Shown here: in pieces, positions 23,704-35,215 of the stretch
Position numbering within the stretch: position 1 is the stretch's first letter
How the letters are laid out: each line of letters starts with the position of its first letter
NCBI RefSeq assembly: GCF_031753505.1
Contig: NW_027099315.1
Span: forward strand, 1,364,001 to 1,428,000
Length of the DNA stretch: 64,000 bases
Direction of reading: 5' to 3'
DNA from: Anomalospiza imberbis
Taxonomy: Eukaryota > Chordata > Aves > Passeriformes > Viduidae
Notes under the pieces: generated by a model
Databases searched by the model: none
What the model saw: only the letters and a program-made list of their open reading frames with translations
What the model was told of the DNA's origin: nothing
Position numbers and translations under genes: made by a program

Positions 23704-24146
23704 TGTGGTGTTATATTTTAGTTAAATGGTATGCTCTGTCTCACCCCTCGAAAATGTATGGTTTATTCCAAGCCTGTGATCCTCCCCTGAAGTATTATGT
23801 GTCTGTAATCCCATTGGCCCAATCTGTTCCATGCCCACTTTGAATCTCCCTGTTAAGTGTGCTGGGGGGACGTTTCTCGCTCTCTCTTAGCCGGCTCTCC
23901 TGACTGGTGCCTGCTCAGCCCCTCTCTCCCCCTCCCCTTTCCCCCCTCACTCCCCTTTTCCCCCCTCTTCCTCAGAAACCATGCTGCCTCTCAGAGGTAG
24001 GACCCCCAATAAACCCTCATCTAATTAGCACCCTCAGAAGCCGTGTGGAGTCTCCTTGCCTGCCTGCTGCTACCAGTGAACTCGCAGCCTTGGGGGGCCC
24101 CCCAGGGACACCCCCGGGGGGTCCCCTCCCAAAATGCACCGCTACA
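23704..24146 (+). mobile_element. Solo LTR, same family as 52528-52951
   Basis: TGTGGTGTTATATTTTAG...GCTACA with CCCAATAAACCC (about 24007). It is collinear with 52528-52951 apart from indels in the C-rich middle. The 6-bp flanks GTGAAT / ACTGTC do not match. It lies beside a minus-strand LTR U3 (24147-24376). Confidence 0.8.
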
Positions 24147-24376
24147 ACTGTCCTCTTTATAGGCTGTTCCAATACATTCTACCTGATTGGCTAATTAACA
24201 AAACCACTTTTCTCACAAACAATCCTTGAGAAGAACAAAAAAACAAAGATTAGAAACCACCACCTGCAGGTTGTTTGCAATAACAAGCTATCATCATTTC
24301 TCTTCAACTCCCTAAAAGTCTCACAAGTCCGCTGTGAGAGAACTTATCTCATTTTCTCGCTTTCTGACCAGGCTGT
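24147..24376 (-). mobile_element. Minus-strand LTR U3 fragment
   Basis: The minus strand starts TGTGACAGCCTGGTCAG at 24376 and runs to GGAACAGCCTATAAAGAGG, a TATA box near 24160. R and U5 are not seen, perhaps displaced by the neighbouring LTR. Confidence 0.5.
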
Positions 24377-25085
24377 CACATCCACATAAACGTACTTGTA
24401 AGACTGCAGAAGATAAAAGATGTGGTTTTGAAACGCTATATCCTTGCTAGGCTAAATTGGATCTCATCCTGTAGATGAAAGATAAAGGAGCTCAAAGTGG
24501 AGATAGGGAGACATGTCCAGATAATGAGATATAGCAAAGCATTTCTAAAGATAATTAAAGATTCTGGTGGACTGGGCAGTTAGGTTAAATCTGCCACACT
24601 CATCCACTTTTGGGGACTGAATTGTGGAGTGGTAAACCATATCTGCTGCTGAATAAAGTAAAAGAGATCCATCCAAATTGTATGGTTAGTGTGAACACTC
24701 ACTCTCTATTGTAAAACACTTCATAAGATATTAAATAGTCTCAGTAACAAAATGAAATAAAGCCATTATACCATCTTGGAATGGGTAAACATGTTCAAAA
24801 TATTTTTCCTCAGTTTACTTTTTTTTTTTTCTCCCACAACATGTGAATCATAATTTCGACCATTCTGGAATGCTTTCTCAACAGATGAACCCAGCATGTT
24901 GGGGAAGATGAAATAGGAAAGCCCTATAAATATGATTGCCTGGCAAAAGATTTATAAAATACAGATATTGAGATAAGAACAAGATTTGAGATACCAAACC
25001 TTAATTACTGAACAACTAGAAAACAATAGTATAGCCAGGTTGAAAGCAATCCCCCTTCTGATTAAACAATGCCCTTTACCTACAG
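24377..25085. other. AT-rich DNA, no gene seen
   Basis: No coding or recognised repeat; T run at about 24819. Confidence 0.6.
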
Positions 25086-25390
25086 ATAGGTCCAAAGATC
25101 AAATGGAATGCTCTGTGTCACCCTCAATGTATGGTTCATCCCACACCTGTAACCCTCACCTGAAGTATCAGGTATCTGTGACCCCATTGGCCCAAGTCCT
25201 GTTCCAGCCCACCTTGAAGCCCCCTGATAAGGTGTGTCTGAGGGACCGGACGCCCTCTTGGATCTTCCCCTTGGGACCCTCACCTGGAACCCTCTCTCCC
25301 TCTCTCTCCCTGGGCCTGCCACAAGTTGCGGCTAGCAACTCCAAGCAGGGCCCTTCACCCTTTATAATAAACCACATCTTCTAAGACCTG
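25086..25390 (+). mobile_element. Diverged LTR related to 23704-24146
   Basis: Shares the phrases ATGCTCTGT-TCACCC, TCACCTGAAGTAT, CCCCATTGGCCCAA and a late ATAATAAACC with that LTR family but is clearly diverged. Ends not resolved. Confidence 0.5.
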
Positions 25391-26291
25391 ACTTCAGAGA
25401 TCTCTCGTTTCCATCCATCCAAACCATCCTGGAGTCCAGCACTCCCTACACCCAGCACAGTATTTTTATTACAGGCTCTTGCCCCTTACATGCTTCATTG
25501 CAGTTTTGTAATATACTCCACAGTCATTAGAGTTTTTTTATCTCTTTTCGCAGATACAATTTTAAAGGACTACTTAACCCCTAAAAATCATAATTTCTCT
25601 GGTTTCTCAAAACTTTGGTTTTTTTTGTTTTGTTTTTTTTTTTTTGTTTTTTGTTTTTTGTTTTTTTTTAATATTGCAGCATTCCTAATGGCTTCAGACC
25701 CACTACAAGCAGAAGTTCAAAATCAATCTTATTGTAAAGAGACTGTTACAGCTAATGAACTGCCAGTCTTGGTATCTGTATGTTTCTAAATCCTTTTAAT
25801 TTCAAGGTTGCCTTCCTGAATCCTCAGTTTAATTAGAAAACATTGTGTTTATAAAACAGACACACTTCAATTGCTTCTGCAAATTCACCTTTATTTTATA
25901 GGATTGTACTTCAAGAAATATTGTTTCATTCAAACATTAAAAGTAAAGATTTGACATCATGTGTGACCCTTTCATCTTTCTGAACTGTATTGCTTTGTGT
26001 GAGTTTCTCAGTTGCTTCAAATAAGGACAGATTCTATTCAATTCACATAGCATGTTATCTGAAGATCTCCTATCTGCTTTCTTCACTTGTTTTAATGGGA
26101 AGACAAGGGAAATACATGAATGTTCTGAATATCTGAATGTTATCTTTTATAGCCTACTTTTATCTGCAAGTGTGCTTATATCTACTAGAACCAATTTCAT
26201 CTTGAAAGAACATATCAGAACATCTCATTACTAAAATGGCCAAAAAGAATGCATAACATTTAGAATTTTAAAAAACCAAAACAAAAGGTTG
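25391..26291. other. AT-rich DNA, no gene seen
   Basis: T-rich tract with interspersed G (25619-25670). Nothing else recognised. Confidence 0.6.
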
Positions 26292-26738
26292 TGATAGAGT
26301 AAGGGTTAAATTTAGTAGCTTAGAATTGAAATCATAGGAATGATTTCTAAACTGTATCGGGTGGGTTGGTGGTGGCCAGAGCAGGCAGGTAGAAGGAACA
26401 GGCCTGGACCTGCAGGACAGCCAGGCCTTGAGAGTGAATGATAGCCCTGTTACAGTGATTGTCCTAACCAAATCAATCAAGGTCTTCACCAAATCAAGTA
26501 TAGTCTTCAGTAGGTCAAGCGAAACTGCACCTGTGTGGGAATGGGAACTAGAATGGAACAATATAAGTTTAATAATTAATGGGGGGGGGGGGGGGGGAGT
26601 AGAAGGGGTTATAAGCCACCGATTCGGGTGTATCGCTGAAGCCCAAATCTGGGGTCTCACCCCCGGGCTTCCGCATGCTTCAATAAAGCACCTTCATATA
26701 CAATCAATTCTGATTGTGTGTGGATCCTGACGCTAACA
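26292..26738 (+). repeat. 5' LTR of the gamma-like provirus
   Basis: TGATAGAGTAAGGG...ACGCTAACA. GGTTATAAGCC (about 26608) is TATA-like, and AATAAA is at 26682-26687. A run of 17 G at 26581-26597 lies in U3. Confidence 0.85.
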
Positions 26739-26741
26739 TTT

Positions 26742-26759
26742 TGGCGACCCAGATGGGAC
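26742..26759 (+). promoter_or_regulatory. tRNA primer-binding site
   Basis: TGGCGACCCAGATGGGAC three bases after the LTR. It resembles the tRNA-Arg class (TGGCGACC...), but the assignment is tentative. Confidence 0.6.
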
Positions 26760-27025
26760 CCTGTGAGTGTGGCTGAGGAGGCACGATTCGATCATGCTCC
26801 AGCCGGCACCAAGGGATTCTCAGGGAGCCCATCGGCCGCGACCATCTCCGTCATCTCACAATGAGCCCTGGGAAAAGGTAAGGTGTTTTCTCTCTGGTCT
26901 GGTGCCTGCCGGTCAGACATGGCGAAAGCCGTGCTCGGTTGGGCTAAAGGAATTCCTGGTATTGCCTAGGCGCCGTCCGTTAGTCAGTGCAGGAGCGGCA
27001 ATCTGTGGTCTTTTGTAGCTGTAAC

Positions 27026-28930
27026 ATGGAGAAGCTTAAAGGGGTTTTGGGTGGCAATGCCCCCATACCGAGCAATTCTCCTTTGGGGTGCTTATTAGCA
27101 CATTGGAAAAAGGTAATTTTGGGCAAGAATTTCACAAGGGTAAATTGATTGATTATTGTAACACGTCATGGCCAAAATTTGTTCTGGAAGGTGGGGAACA
27201 GTGGCCGCAAAATGGATCTTTGCAATATAATACCATTTTACAGTTGATGTTGTTTTGTAAGCGAGAGGGGTAGTTGGATGAGGTCCCATATGTTGACTTG
27301 TTTTTCTATTTGCGAGATAAGCCAGAATGGCAGACTGAGTGTGGTCTGATGGTAATTAAGGCATTTGTAAATGATAAGTGTGAGGCTTGTGTAAAAGAGA
27401 AACGTTGTATAGAACATTTAGCTGAATGGGTGGAGAAGGCGGGAGATGCTTTGGAAACTGATTTATTAGTGGGACCCACTGCTCCACCGGGGTCCTCCCG
27501 GTATTCAAATTCCATTCCACCAGATCTCACCCCACCAGATTCTCTCACCTCTCCCTCACTTACGTCTGCTTTGCCTGCTCAAACCAATTCCCCTCCTGTG
27601 CCTACTCGACATGCCCCCCCCCCCCCGCTTTCTGTGTCTGCCCAGGGAAATCCCCTTCTCCTCCTCAAAGGTATCCCCCTCCCCCTCCAACACCTGCGCA
27701 ATGGTTTATCCCTCCACCGACCCCTGCTCAGGGGTATCCTCCTCTTCCACCCACACCTCCTTCGCCGGCTCCTGTCCCCTCTGCTCCCCCGTATCCCCCC
27801 TTGCCAAATTCAGCTGCTGCTTTCCCCCAGGGTAGCAATCAGGATTTGGCTGTGAGAGGGAGTCGGGCGGGGCGGGTAGAGAGAACAGACAGAGCAGAAA
27901 GTAGTGACAGTGAGGAAGATAGGTTAGATACCCCAGTAGCCCTCCGTACACGAGGGAGGTTAGCCCCAGCGTGGCCCAAGACAGGAAAGGATACATCAAA
28001 GCAAGCAAAAAGAACAGTAATTGCTCCGCTGAGGCAAGGGGTAGGAGCTGAGGGACCGGCCTTTGTAAAAGTGCCCTTTTCACCTGCTGATCTAGTCATA
28101 TGGAAACAGTCAGCTGGGTCATACAGAGAAAATCCAGATAAAGTAGCATGTGTGGTTAAAATGATAATGAAAACTCAGAATCCAGATTGGGGAGATATCC
28201 AAGTGATTTTAGATACTTTGTTAGATGATACAGAAAAGGATATGGTACTCCGAGCAGCAAGAGAAAGGGTTAGGGAAGACATATGGAATGGTTTGGTGAC
28301 AGGGGTCTTGGATAACCATTTCCCCACTGAGGACCCTGGGTGGGACCCTTACGACCCATCCGGGATAGATATGCTAAGGCTAAAACAGTACCAGGAGTAG
28401 ATTGTTATAGGTGTTCAGAAGGCGATGCCTAAAAGTATAAATTGGTCTAAGTTATATCAGGTAAGACAAGAAAAGCAGGAGTCCCCCACGGCATTTTTAG
28501 AAAGGCTCAAAGAAGCAGCAAGAAAATATACAGATCTCCAAGTAGACACAGAACCGGCAAAAATTCAGCTTGCCTTTATTTTCCTTGGCCAGTCACAGGA
28601 AGACATAAGGAGAAAGTTACAGAAGCTAGAGAGAGCAGAATTAAGAAATTTAGATAAATTATTGGATGCTGCTTGGAAGGTTTATAATAACAGGGAAGTG
28701 GAAGTGAGTAAGCAACAGCAGCACAATCTCTTGGCAGTAATACAAGGATAAGGGAATCCAAATATTAGAAGCCGCGTCAGGGGTGCTCGTGGTTTAGGTA
28801 GGGGTAACAGAGGACGTGGGGGGGTTTCTAGGTTAGGGTTAAACCAATGTGCCTATTGTAAGCAAGAGGGCCACTGGAAGAATGAGTGTCCGAACTGGTT
28901 TTACCAGAGCAACCAACCCAGTCAAGACGG
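27026..28930 (+). pseudogene. gag: gag pseudogene, gamma-like
   Basis: Structural polyprotein remnant. ATG 27026 opens a matrix-like start (MEKLKGVLGG, then SPLGCLLAHWKK). The frame shifts near 27090-27125, meets TAG 27271-27273, passes a Pro-rich segment (27480-27800) and shifts again into the frame starting at 27801. The capsid includes FVKVPFSPADLVIWKQ and a major-homology-like block (ESPTAFLERLKEAARKY, about 28480-28530), with stops at 28398 and 28749. Nucleocapsid has one finger, CAYCKQEGHWKNEC (28852-28893), with C-x2-C-x4-H-x4-C spacing. The frame runs straight from nucleocapsid into protease with no stop at the usual read-through position. Confidence 0.85.
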
Positions 28931-31900
28931 TGAGGTAAAAAGATTGGTGATGGCTCAGGGAACAAAAGCAAATGAAGACCCAGTAGTGGTAATTCAACTT
29001 GGGGAAAAAAATGTAAAATTTTTAGTAGATACAGGGGCTACGTACTCTGTATTAAATGATTTAGAAGGGCCAATTGGAGATAAAGTTGCGACAGTTGTCG
29101 GAGTCACCGGGAAGGAGGAAAGTCGGCCATTCATGCAACCCCTTGATCTAGCATTTGGGAACAAAGTCTTAACACATGAATTTCTGTATATGCCTGATTG
29201 CCCAATGCCACTTTTAGGACGAGATTTATTAGCAAAGCTTGATGCGGTAATTGGCTTTGAAAACGGGGAATTAGTTATGCGGATACCTGAATCAAATACT
29301 GGGAAAATTGTAATGCTTAAGGAGAAACCGGTTTCTAGTGTTCCTAAAGAGGTAGAGGATGCAGTAATTCCTTCAGTCTGGGAGACAGATATTCCGGGGA
29401 GGTCAAAGCTAGCACAACCAGTACATGTGGAAATAAAAGAAGGAGCAAAGGCTGTGCGAATTAAGCAATATCACATAAAACCTGAAGCACGCCAAGCAAT
29501 AGTAAAGATTATAGATAAATTTTTGAAATACCAAGTTCTAGAAGAATGTGAATCAGAATACAATACACCCATATTCCCAGTAAAGAAACCAAATGGGGAT
29601 TACAGGCTAGTGCAGGACTTGAGGGCAATAAATGAAATAACCAAAGGTATTCACCCAGTGGTTGCTAATCCTTATACATTGTTAGCATCCGTAAAAGAGA
29701 TATATAAATGGTTTACTGTGATTGATTTAAAGGACGCCTTTTTCTGCATACCCCTTGACAAAGAAAGTAGGAAACTATTTGCCTTTGAGTGGGAACATCC
29801 CGAAAACGGAAAGAAGACCCAACTCACCTGGTCCCGGCTACCAATGGGGTTCAAGAACAGCCCCACCCTATTTGGGAGTCAACTAGCGAAGGAGCTGGAG
29901 ATTTGGACCAAGAACGGGCAAGTACCACGAGAACAGTACCTGCTGCTACAGTATGTTAAAGATATACTGCTAGCTACAGAGGAGAAGGACACCTGTATAA
30001 AGGTAACAATTGAAATCTTAAATCACCTGGGAATGGGAGGATATAAAGTATCCAAAGAAAAGGCACAAATTGCCCAGCAGACTGTGATTTACCTGGGACG
30101 TGAAATCTCACAAGGGCAAAGAAAACTGGGTACTAACCGTATTCAAGCTATTTGTGCTATTCCAGAACCCCAAAATTTACATGAGCTGCGAATCTTCCTT
30201 AGGATGACAGGATAGTGCCGCCTGTGGATCATGGACTATGGACTTATTGCAAAACCCCTGTATGAGGCCCAGAAGACACAGCCGTTCAGCTGGGGCAAAA
30301 AAGAGAAGGAGACCTTCCTCAAACTAAAGGAAGCATTGACAACTGCCCCGGCGCTGGGACTGCCTGACCTGTCCAAAGATTTTCAGCTGTTTGTCCATGA
30401 GAGGCAACACCTGGCACTGGGAGTGCTGACCCAACGTCTGGGAAACTGGAAAAGGCCAGTAGGTTACTTTTCCAAACAACTTGATAACGTCAGTGCTGGA
30501 TGGCCCTCATGTCTGCGTGCAGTCGCAGCCACTGTGATGCTGATACAAGAAGCCAGGAAACTCACGATGGGCAGACACACAGGTGTCTATGTGCCACATA
30601 TGGTAACCACTGTCCTAGAACAAAAGGGGGGCCACTGGCTATCCCCAAGTCGAATGATGAAATTCCAGGTAGTCCTAATAGAACAAGATGATGTAACATT
30701 AAAGACAACTAACCTTTTGAATCCAGCTTTGTTTCTAGGAACAACAGTCGAAGAAAGCCCACTGGAGCACGACTGTGTAGAAGTAATAGAGCACACTTAT
30801 TCAGCTAGAGCAGATCTGAAAGATGTCCCACTAGAAGAGCCAGACTGGGAATTGTTTACAGACGGAAGCAGTTTCATGGAGAACGGGACCAGATACGCCA
30901 GATATGCGGTTACAACAATAGATGCAGTAGTAGAAGCAAAAGCCTTACCAGCAAACACATCTGCTCAACGAGCAGAACTGGTTGCCCTGATCAGAGCATT
31001 ACAACTGAGTGAAGAGAAAAAGGTAAATATATGGACTGACTCGAAATATGCCTTTGGAGTAGTGCATGTACATGGGGCACTGTGGAAAAAAAGAGGACTA
31101 CTGTCTTCTCAAGGTACACACATTAAACACCAAGATGCAGTCCTGCAATTAATAAAAGCAGTGCAAGGACCTGAACAAGTAGCAATTATGCACTGTAAAG
31201 CACACCAATCAGGAACCGCCAAAATCTATGAGGGAAAACGGAAGGCAGACTGGGCAGCCCGACAAGCTGTTCGAGGAGTACAAACAGCACTGGTATTGAT
31301 ACCTTTAAAGCACCATGTGTCCCAATTCAATTTGCCTCCGAAACCCAAATATTCAACAGAGGACGACAAATTGGGACATTCACTGAATGCACAAAAGAAT
31401 CCAGAAGGGTGGTATGTAACTGCACAAGGGCAAATAGTGGTGCCTCCTGTAATAATGAGAGAGATCCTACAAGTTAAACATAATGAATGTCATTGGGGTG
31501 CAGAGGCATTGGTTAAATTGCTAAAACGATATCTAGTCTCAGTACGGATGCTAACTATGGCTAAGTCTGTGATGACAAAATGTGAGATTTGCTTGAGAAA
31601 CAACCCCGGAGCTAGACGGCAAACTCAGTTAGGAAGAATCCGGGTAGGGATAGAACCAGGAGATTATTGGCAGGTGGATTTTGTAGAATTACCAAGAACT
31701 CGGGGATACAAATACTTGTTAGTAGGGGTTGACACCTTTTCAGGATGGCCAGAAGCCCTTCCCTGTCGCTCAAATCAAGCCAAGGAAACAGTTAAATGGC
31801 TATTACAAGAAATCATCCCCAGATTTGGGGTGCCTATAGGGATTTCATCAGATAGGGGTCCACATTTTGTAGCCACGGTGGTAAAGGAAGTCAGTAAGTT

Positions 31901-32480
31901 ACTGGGAATAACCTGGGACCTCCACACACCATGGAGACCCCAGTCTTGTGGTCAAGTAGAAAGGATGAATCAAACCTTGAAAAAGGAAATCAGTAAAATA
32001 TGCCAGGAAGCCAAGCTGCAGTGGCCACAGGCTTTACCCATAGCACTGTTAACGGTGCGAACAAAGACCCGGAGTGAGATGTCAGTCAGCCCGTATGAGA
32101 TATTGTATGGGAAACCATACAAATCTCCTGATCCCAACACAAATGTACATATTACTGGAAAACAAGAAGTGTATAAATATGTTATATCTCTTGGGAAAAC
32201 TCTAGCACGGTTCCGGAGCGCTCTCGTGTGGAATAGGCCCCTGACTCTCGAGAATCCAGTTCATGACATTAATCCAGGAGATGACGTGTACATCAAGACC
32301 TGGAACGAGGAACCACTGAAAGACAAATGGTGTGGGCCACATCAGGTGCTCTTGACAACATTTACAGCAGTCAAGGTGGCTGGAATAGACTCCTGGGTCC
32401 ACTACACTCAAGTTAAGAAAGCAGGACTGTGGGTTGCGCAAGCTGTAGGACCAACGAAATTGCGGATAAGACGTATTTAA
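28931..32480 (+). pseudogene. pol: pro-pol, one internal stop and altered RT active site
   Basis: Protease motif VDTGATYSVLN (about 29024). RT has LVQDLRAINE, VIDLKDAFFCIPL and LPMGFKNSPTLF, but the catalytic YxDD box is YVKD at 29952-29963, so the first Asp is lost. TAG 30213-30215 interrupts the thumb, after which the same frame continues. RNase H (ELFTDGSS, RAELVAL, WTDSKYAF; about 30840-31260). Integrase has its His/Cys zinc region (CEICLRNN) and DDE acids at 31677, 31851 and 31959; the last two are spaced as D-x35-E. The C-terminal domain (GDDVYIKTW) ends at 32480. Compared with intact gamma pol the length is complete, but the enzyme could not work. Confidence 0.9.
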
Positions 32481-32489
32481 CTGTTCCAA

Positions 32490-34189
32490 GTGGCCTCGGT
32501 AACTGTGCTCATGCCTCTCTTGTGGTCACTAATACTCTTGTGGATATTGATGTCACCAGTAAAAGTTGCCATTGCTCTGGGATGTGGAATGCAAAAGGGT
32601 CAGCCAACCACTCTTCATTCGAGGATGAAGAGAGAGGTACAACCACAGACACAGGTAATAGAAGTCTCTAGGGCAATTCAGACTGAAAATGTGATGATTG
32701 GTTTGGTCAAAGATTTTGCCACAATGCAAAATACCAGTAGAATAACAGCCTGTCTGCCGATGCCAAAGGCAGCAGGAGATCCAATAAGCTGGGGAATTAT
32801 AACATCGGCATTACCTGATATAAAGGGGAACAAAACAGTCAAATGTAAACAAGTACCAGAGTCGAGGCAAGTAGTCAAAGAGAGCTAGAAAATCACAGCA
32901 TATGAATGGATGAGGCATATGAGGAAGCAAGACTGTATTGCCAATCAAGGAAAGTTAAGACAAATCATACAGTGGTGGATACAAGATCAAAATCTTGCAA
33001 AGTGGGAATGCTATTTGCCACACTGAAAGAAAGTTAGAGAGAATGTCACTGAAACCACGGTGATATGGAAGTGTGAAGAGAAAGACTGGAAAGGATTGGA
33101 ACCCTGGGACAGTGCATGGTCTGTGAGTATACTTCAAAAATTTCAATATATATGGCCAGCACTCCTTGGTGCATTAATTGGGAAGGCCCTGAGGATGACA
33201 CAGACCCAACAGTGATGAATACTGATACTAGTAGTAGAAAGCAAGCAAATAAGGTAGATTGGTAGGCATGCAATAGAATTTATAATTGCACCTCTGATGA
33301 TTTAGAAATAAAGCAATAGTCACCATTGGCAGTAGTCTTACGAATTAGTTGTACATGCAGGAAAATTAAACACAAACATGGCAGAATAGATTCCAGGGTT
33401 GTAGTGGGATGTAGTAGAAGTACAATTCGGAGTCCAGGGCAATTTGTATGGGCAACAAGTGATGGCACATGGACAACACATTTGCCTGTAGATGGAAAAG
33501 TGAAAGAAATTACTCTGGGTATTCCCACCTTATGTCCAATCTGGAAGAGGTCCCCATTTGATGGGAGCTGTGAGCTCCTAGGGATAAGAACAAAATGAGA
33601 TGCCCCAGACGATAAGGATCAAGATGACACTTGACAAGAACCCTCTAGCGGAGTCAAAATTAGGTGGCCCATAGAGTCCTTGTTTAGTCCAATAGCAAAT
33701 TACCAGAATAGGGAGATGCTGTACAGACTCACAGGCCAGGTAAACAGGCTAGCTAGAGTTACACAGGAAGGCTTCAAAGAATCAAATCTTCAATTACAAG
33801 CCACCACAAAAATGACTTTACAAAATCGATTAGCCTTAGATATGATACTTCTGAAAGAACATGGAGTGTGCGGACTCCTAAAAGGGCGGGTTGATCACTG
33901 TTGCATCCACATCCCAAATGTTACGGCTGATGTAGAACATGATATTAGTCAGTTAAAACAAGTAGAGCATGAGGCACAAGAAGAAGGGAAAGAACTAACT
34001 ACAAGCTGGTTAGACAAAATCTTCAAAGGATTAGGATGGAATGTGAGCTCATGGATTGAGTCTATCACTGAGAATTTAATTATGATACTAATCATAGTTT
34101 TAGTAGTTTGGTTGATTTACAGCATCCTGAAGAGAGAAATACAGAAGAAGACGTCTTGGAACCGGAAGATAATAAAGGCACTGACATGA
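32490..34189 (+). pseudogene. env: env pseudogene, TM subunit readable
   Basis: Begins with a hydrophobic leader (LMPLLWSLILLWILM) in the same frame as pol. The surface subunit is broken at 32886, again near 33024 and beyond, with a frame change before 33326 and TGA 33596-33598. The transmembrane subunit is open at 33680-34189: LQNRLALDMILLKEHGVC, the immunosuppressive-like region, then CGLLKGRVDHCC, which gives C-x9-CC rather than the usual C-x6-CC, then a membrane anchor (LIMILIIVLVVWLIYSIL) and a basic tail. Receptor-binding parts cannot be recognised. Confidence 0.8.
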
Positions 34190-34373
34190 GACAAAGATCC
34201 ACGCCCATCACCTTCCGGTCCCCCGGTTCGTGACAGCACCCATAATGATGGCTACGACAACCATGGACTCGAAGAAGATCAAGTATAAAGTCAGAAAGTG
34301 AATAGACTGTCGGAAGCCGAATGGACTGAATCTAGTGAAAGCATTTTACACATATTATAGTGAAAAATTCTTT

Positions 34374-34386
34374 CAAAGGGGGGAAA
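34374..34386 (+). promoter_or_regulatory. Polypurine tract
   Basis: AAAGGGGGGAAA directly before the 3' LTR; it primes plus-strand DNA synthesis. Confidence 0.8.
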
Positions 34387-34798
34387 TGATAGAGTAAGGG
34401 TTAAATTTAGTAGCTTAGAATTGAAATCATAGGAATGATTTCTAAACTGTATCGGGGGTTGGTGGTGGCCAGAGCAGGCAGGTAGAAGGAACAGGCCTGG
34501 ACCTGCAGGACAGCCAGGCCTTGGGAGTGAATGATAGCCCTGTAACAGTGATTGTCCTAACCAAATCAAGCGTGGTCTTCAGTAAATCAAGCATAGTCTT
34601 CAGTAGGTCAAGCGAAACTGCACCTGTGTGGGAATGGGAACTAGAATAGAACAATACAAGTTAATAATTAATGTGGGGTGGGGAGGAGTAGAAGGGGTTA
34701 TATAAGCTACCGATTCGGGTGTATTGTTGAAGCCCAGATCTGGGGCTTCTTCTTCATATACAATCAATTCTGATTGTGTGTGGATCCTGACACTAACA
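34387..34798 (+). repeat. 3' LTR lacking its polyadenylation signal
   Basis: TGATAGAGTAAGGG...ACACTAACA. Relative to the 5' LTR it lacks about 30 bp spanning the AATAAA (around 34745), and the G run is interrupted (GTGGGGTGGGGAGG). Many point differences show age. Confidence 0.85.
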
Positions 34799-35215
34799 GT
34801 CCCTGCTTTAAGTTACAGCATCCCATTGTGAGATGCACTGCCCAGAGGGAAGAGCCAAGCATTCCTAACTGGATATAATCTGAGTTTTTGGGACACCAGA
34901 CTCAGCCTTTGCACAGGATTCCCAGAGGAACAGCTGCCTTTTCCACAGGATCTTCAGAGGAAGACTACACCCTTCTACAGCATCGCTGCTCCAACATAGC
35001 CACACCTGCCACTCCAGGAAGACTGCAGCCATTCCAATTTGGACTGCTACCAACACCCTGACCAACAGGGTGTCAGGTTGTATTCTGACTCTGTCAGTGG
35101 TTTTTCTTTGGTACTATTGCATGTATTTTGGTGCGGGGTTTTTTTTGTTGTTTTTTTTTTCCTTTTCCTAATAAATTGTATTTCTGACTTGGAGTCGCTC
35201 ACTGGTTTTGCTTTC
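34799..35215 (+). repeat. ERVL-type LTR, 3' part
   Basis: Contains T-rich sequence then CCTAATAAATTG (about 35168) and the U5-like ...CTGACTTGGAGTCGCTC. Upstream part missing; it abuts the gamma-like 3' LTR without a duplication. Confidence 0.5.

Larger units (their letters stand above)
26292..34798 (+). mobile_element. Gamma-like provirus, full structure but decayed
   Basis: LTR-PBS-gag-pro-pol-env-PPT-LTR on the plus strand. Gag, pro and pol share one reading frame from about 27801 to 32480, as in gammaretroviruses, with stops at 28398, 28749 and 30213. There is a single CCHC finger. Earlier gag has two frame changes and a stop, and the env surface part is shredded. The LTRs differ by many substitutions plus an indel. 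The flanks (AGGTTG / GTCCCT) show no target duplication. Confidence 0.9.

Noticed and set aside
23704..24146. Six-base target duplication for this solo LTR
   Set aside because: Flanks GTGAAT and ACTGTC do not match, unlike its relative at 52528.
26292..34798. Functional gamma-like provirus
   Set aside because: Gag frame changes, three stops in gag-pol, YVKD active site and broken Env.
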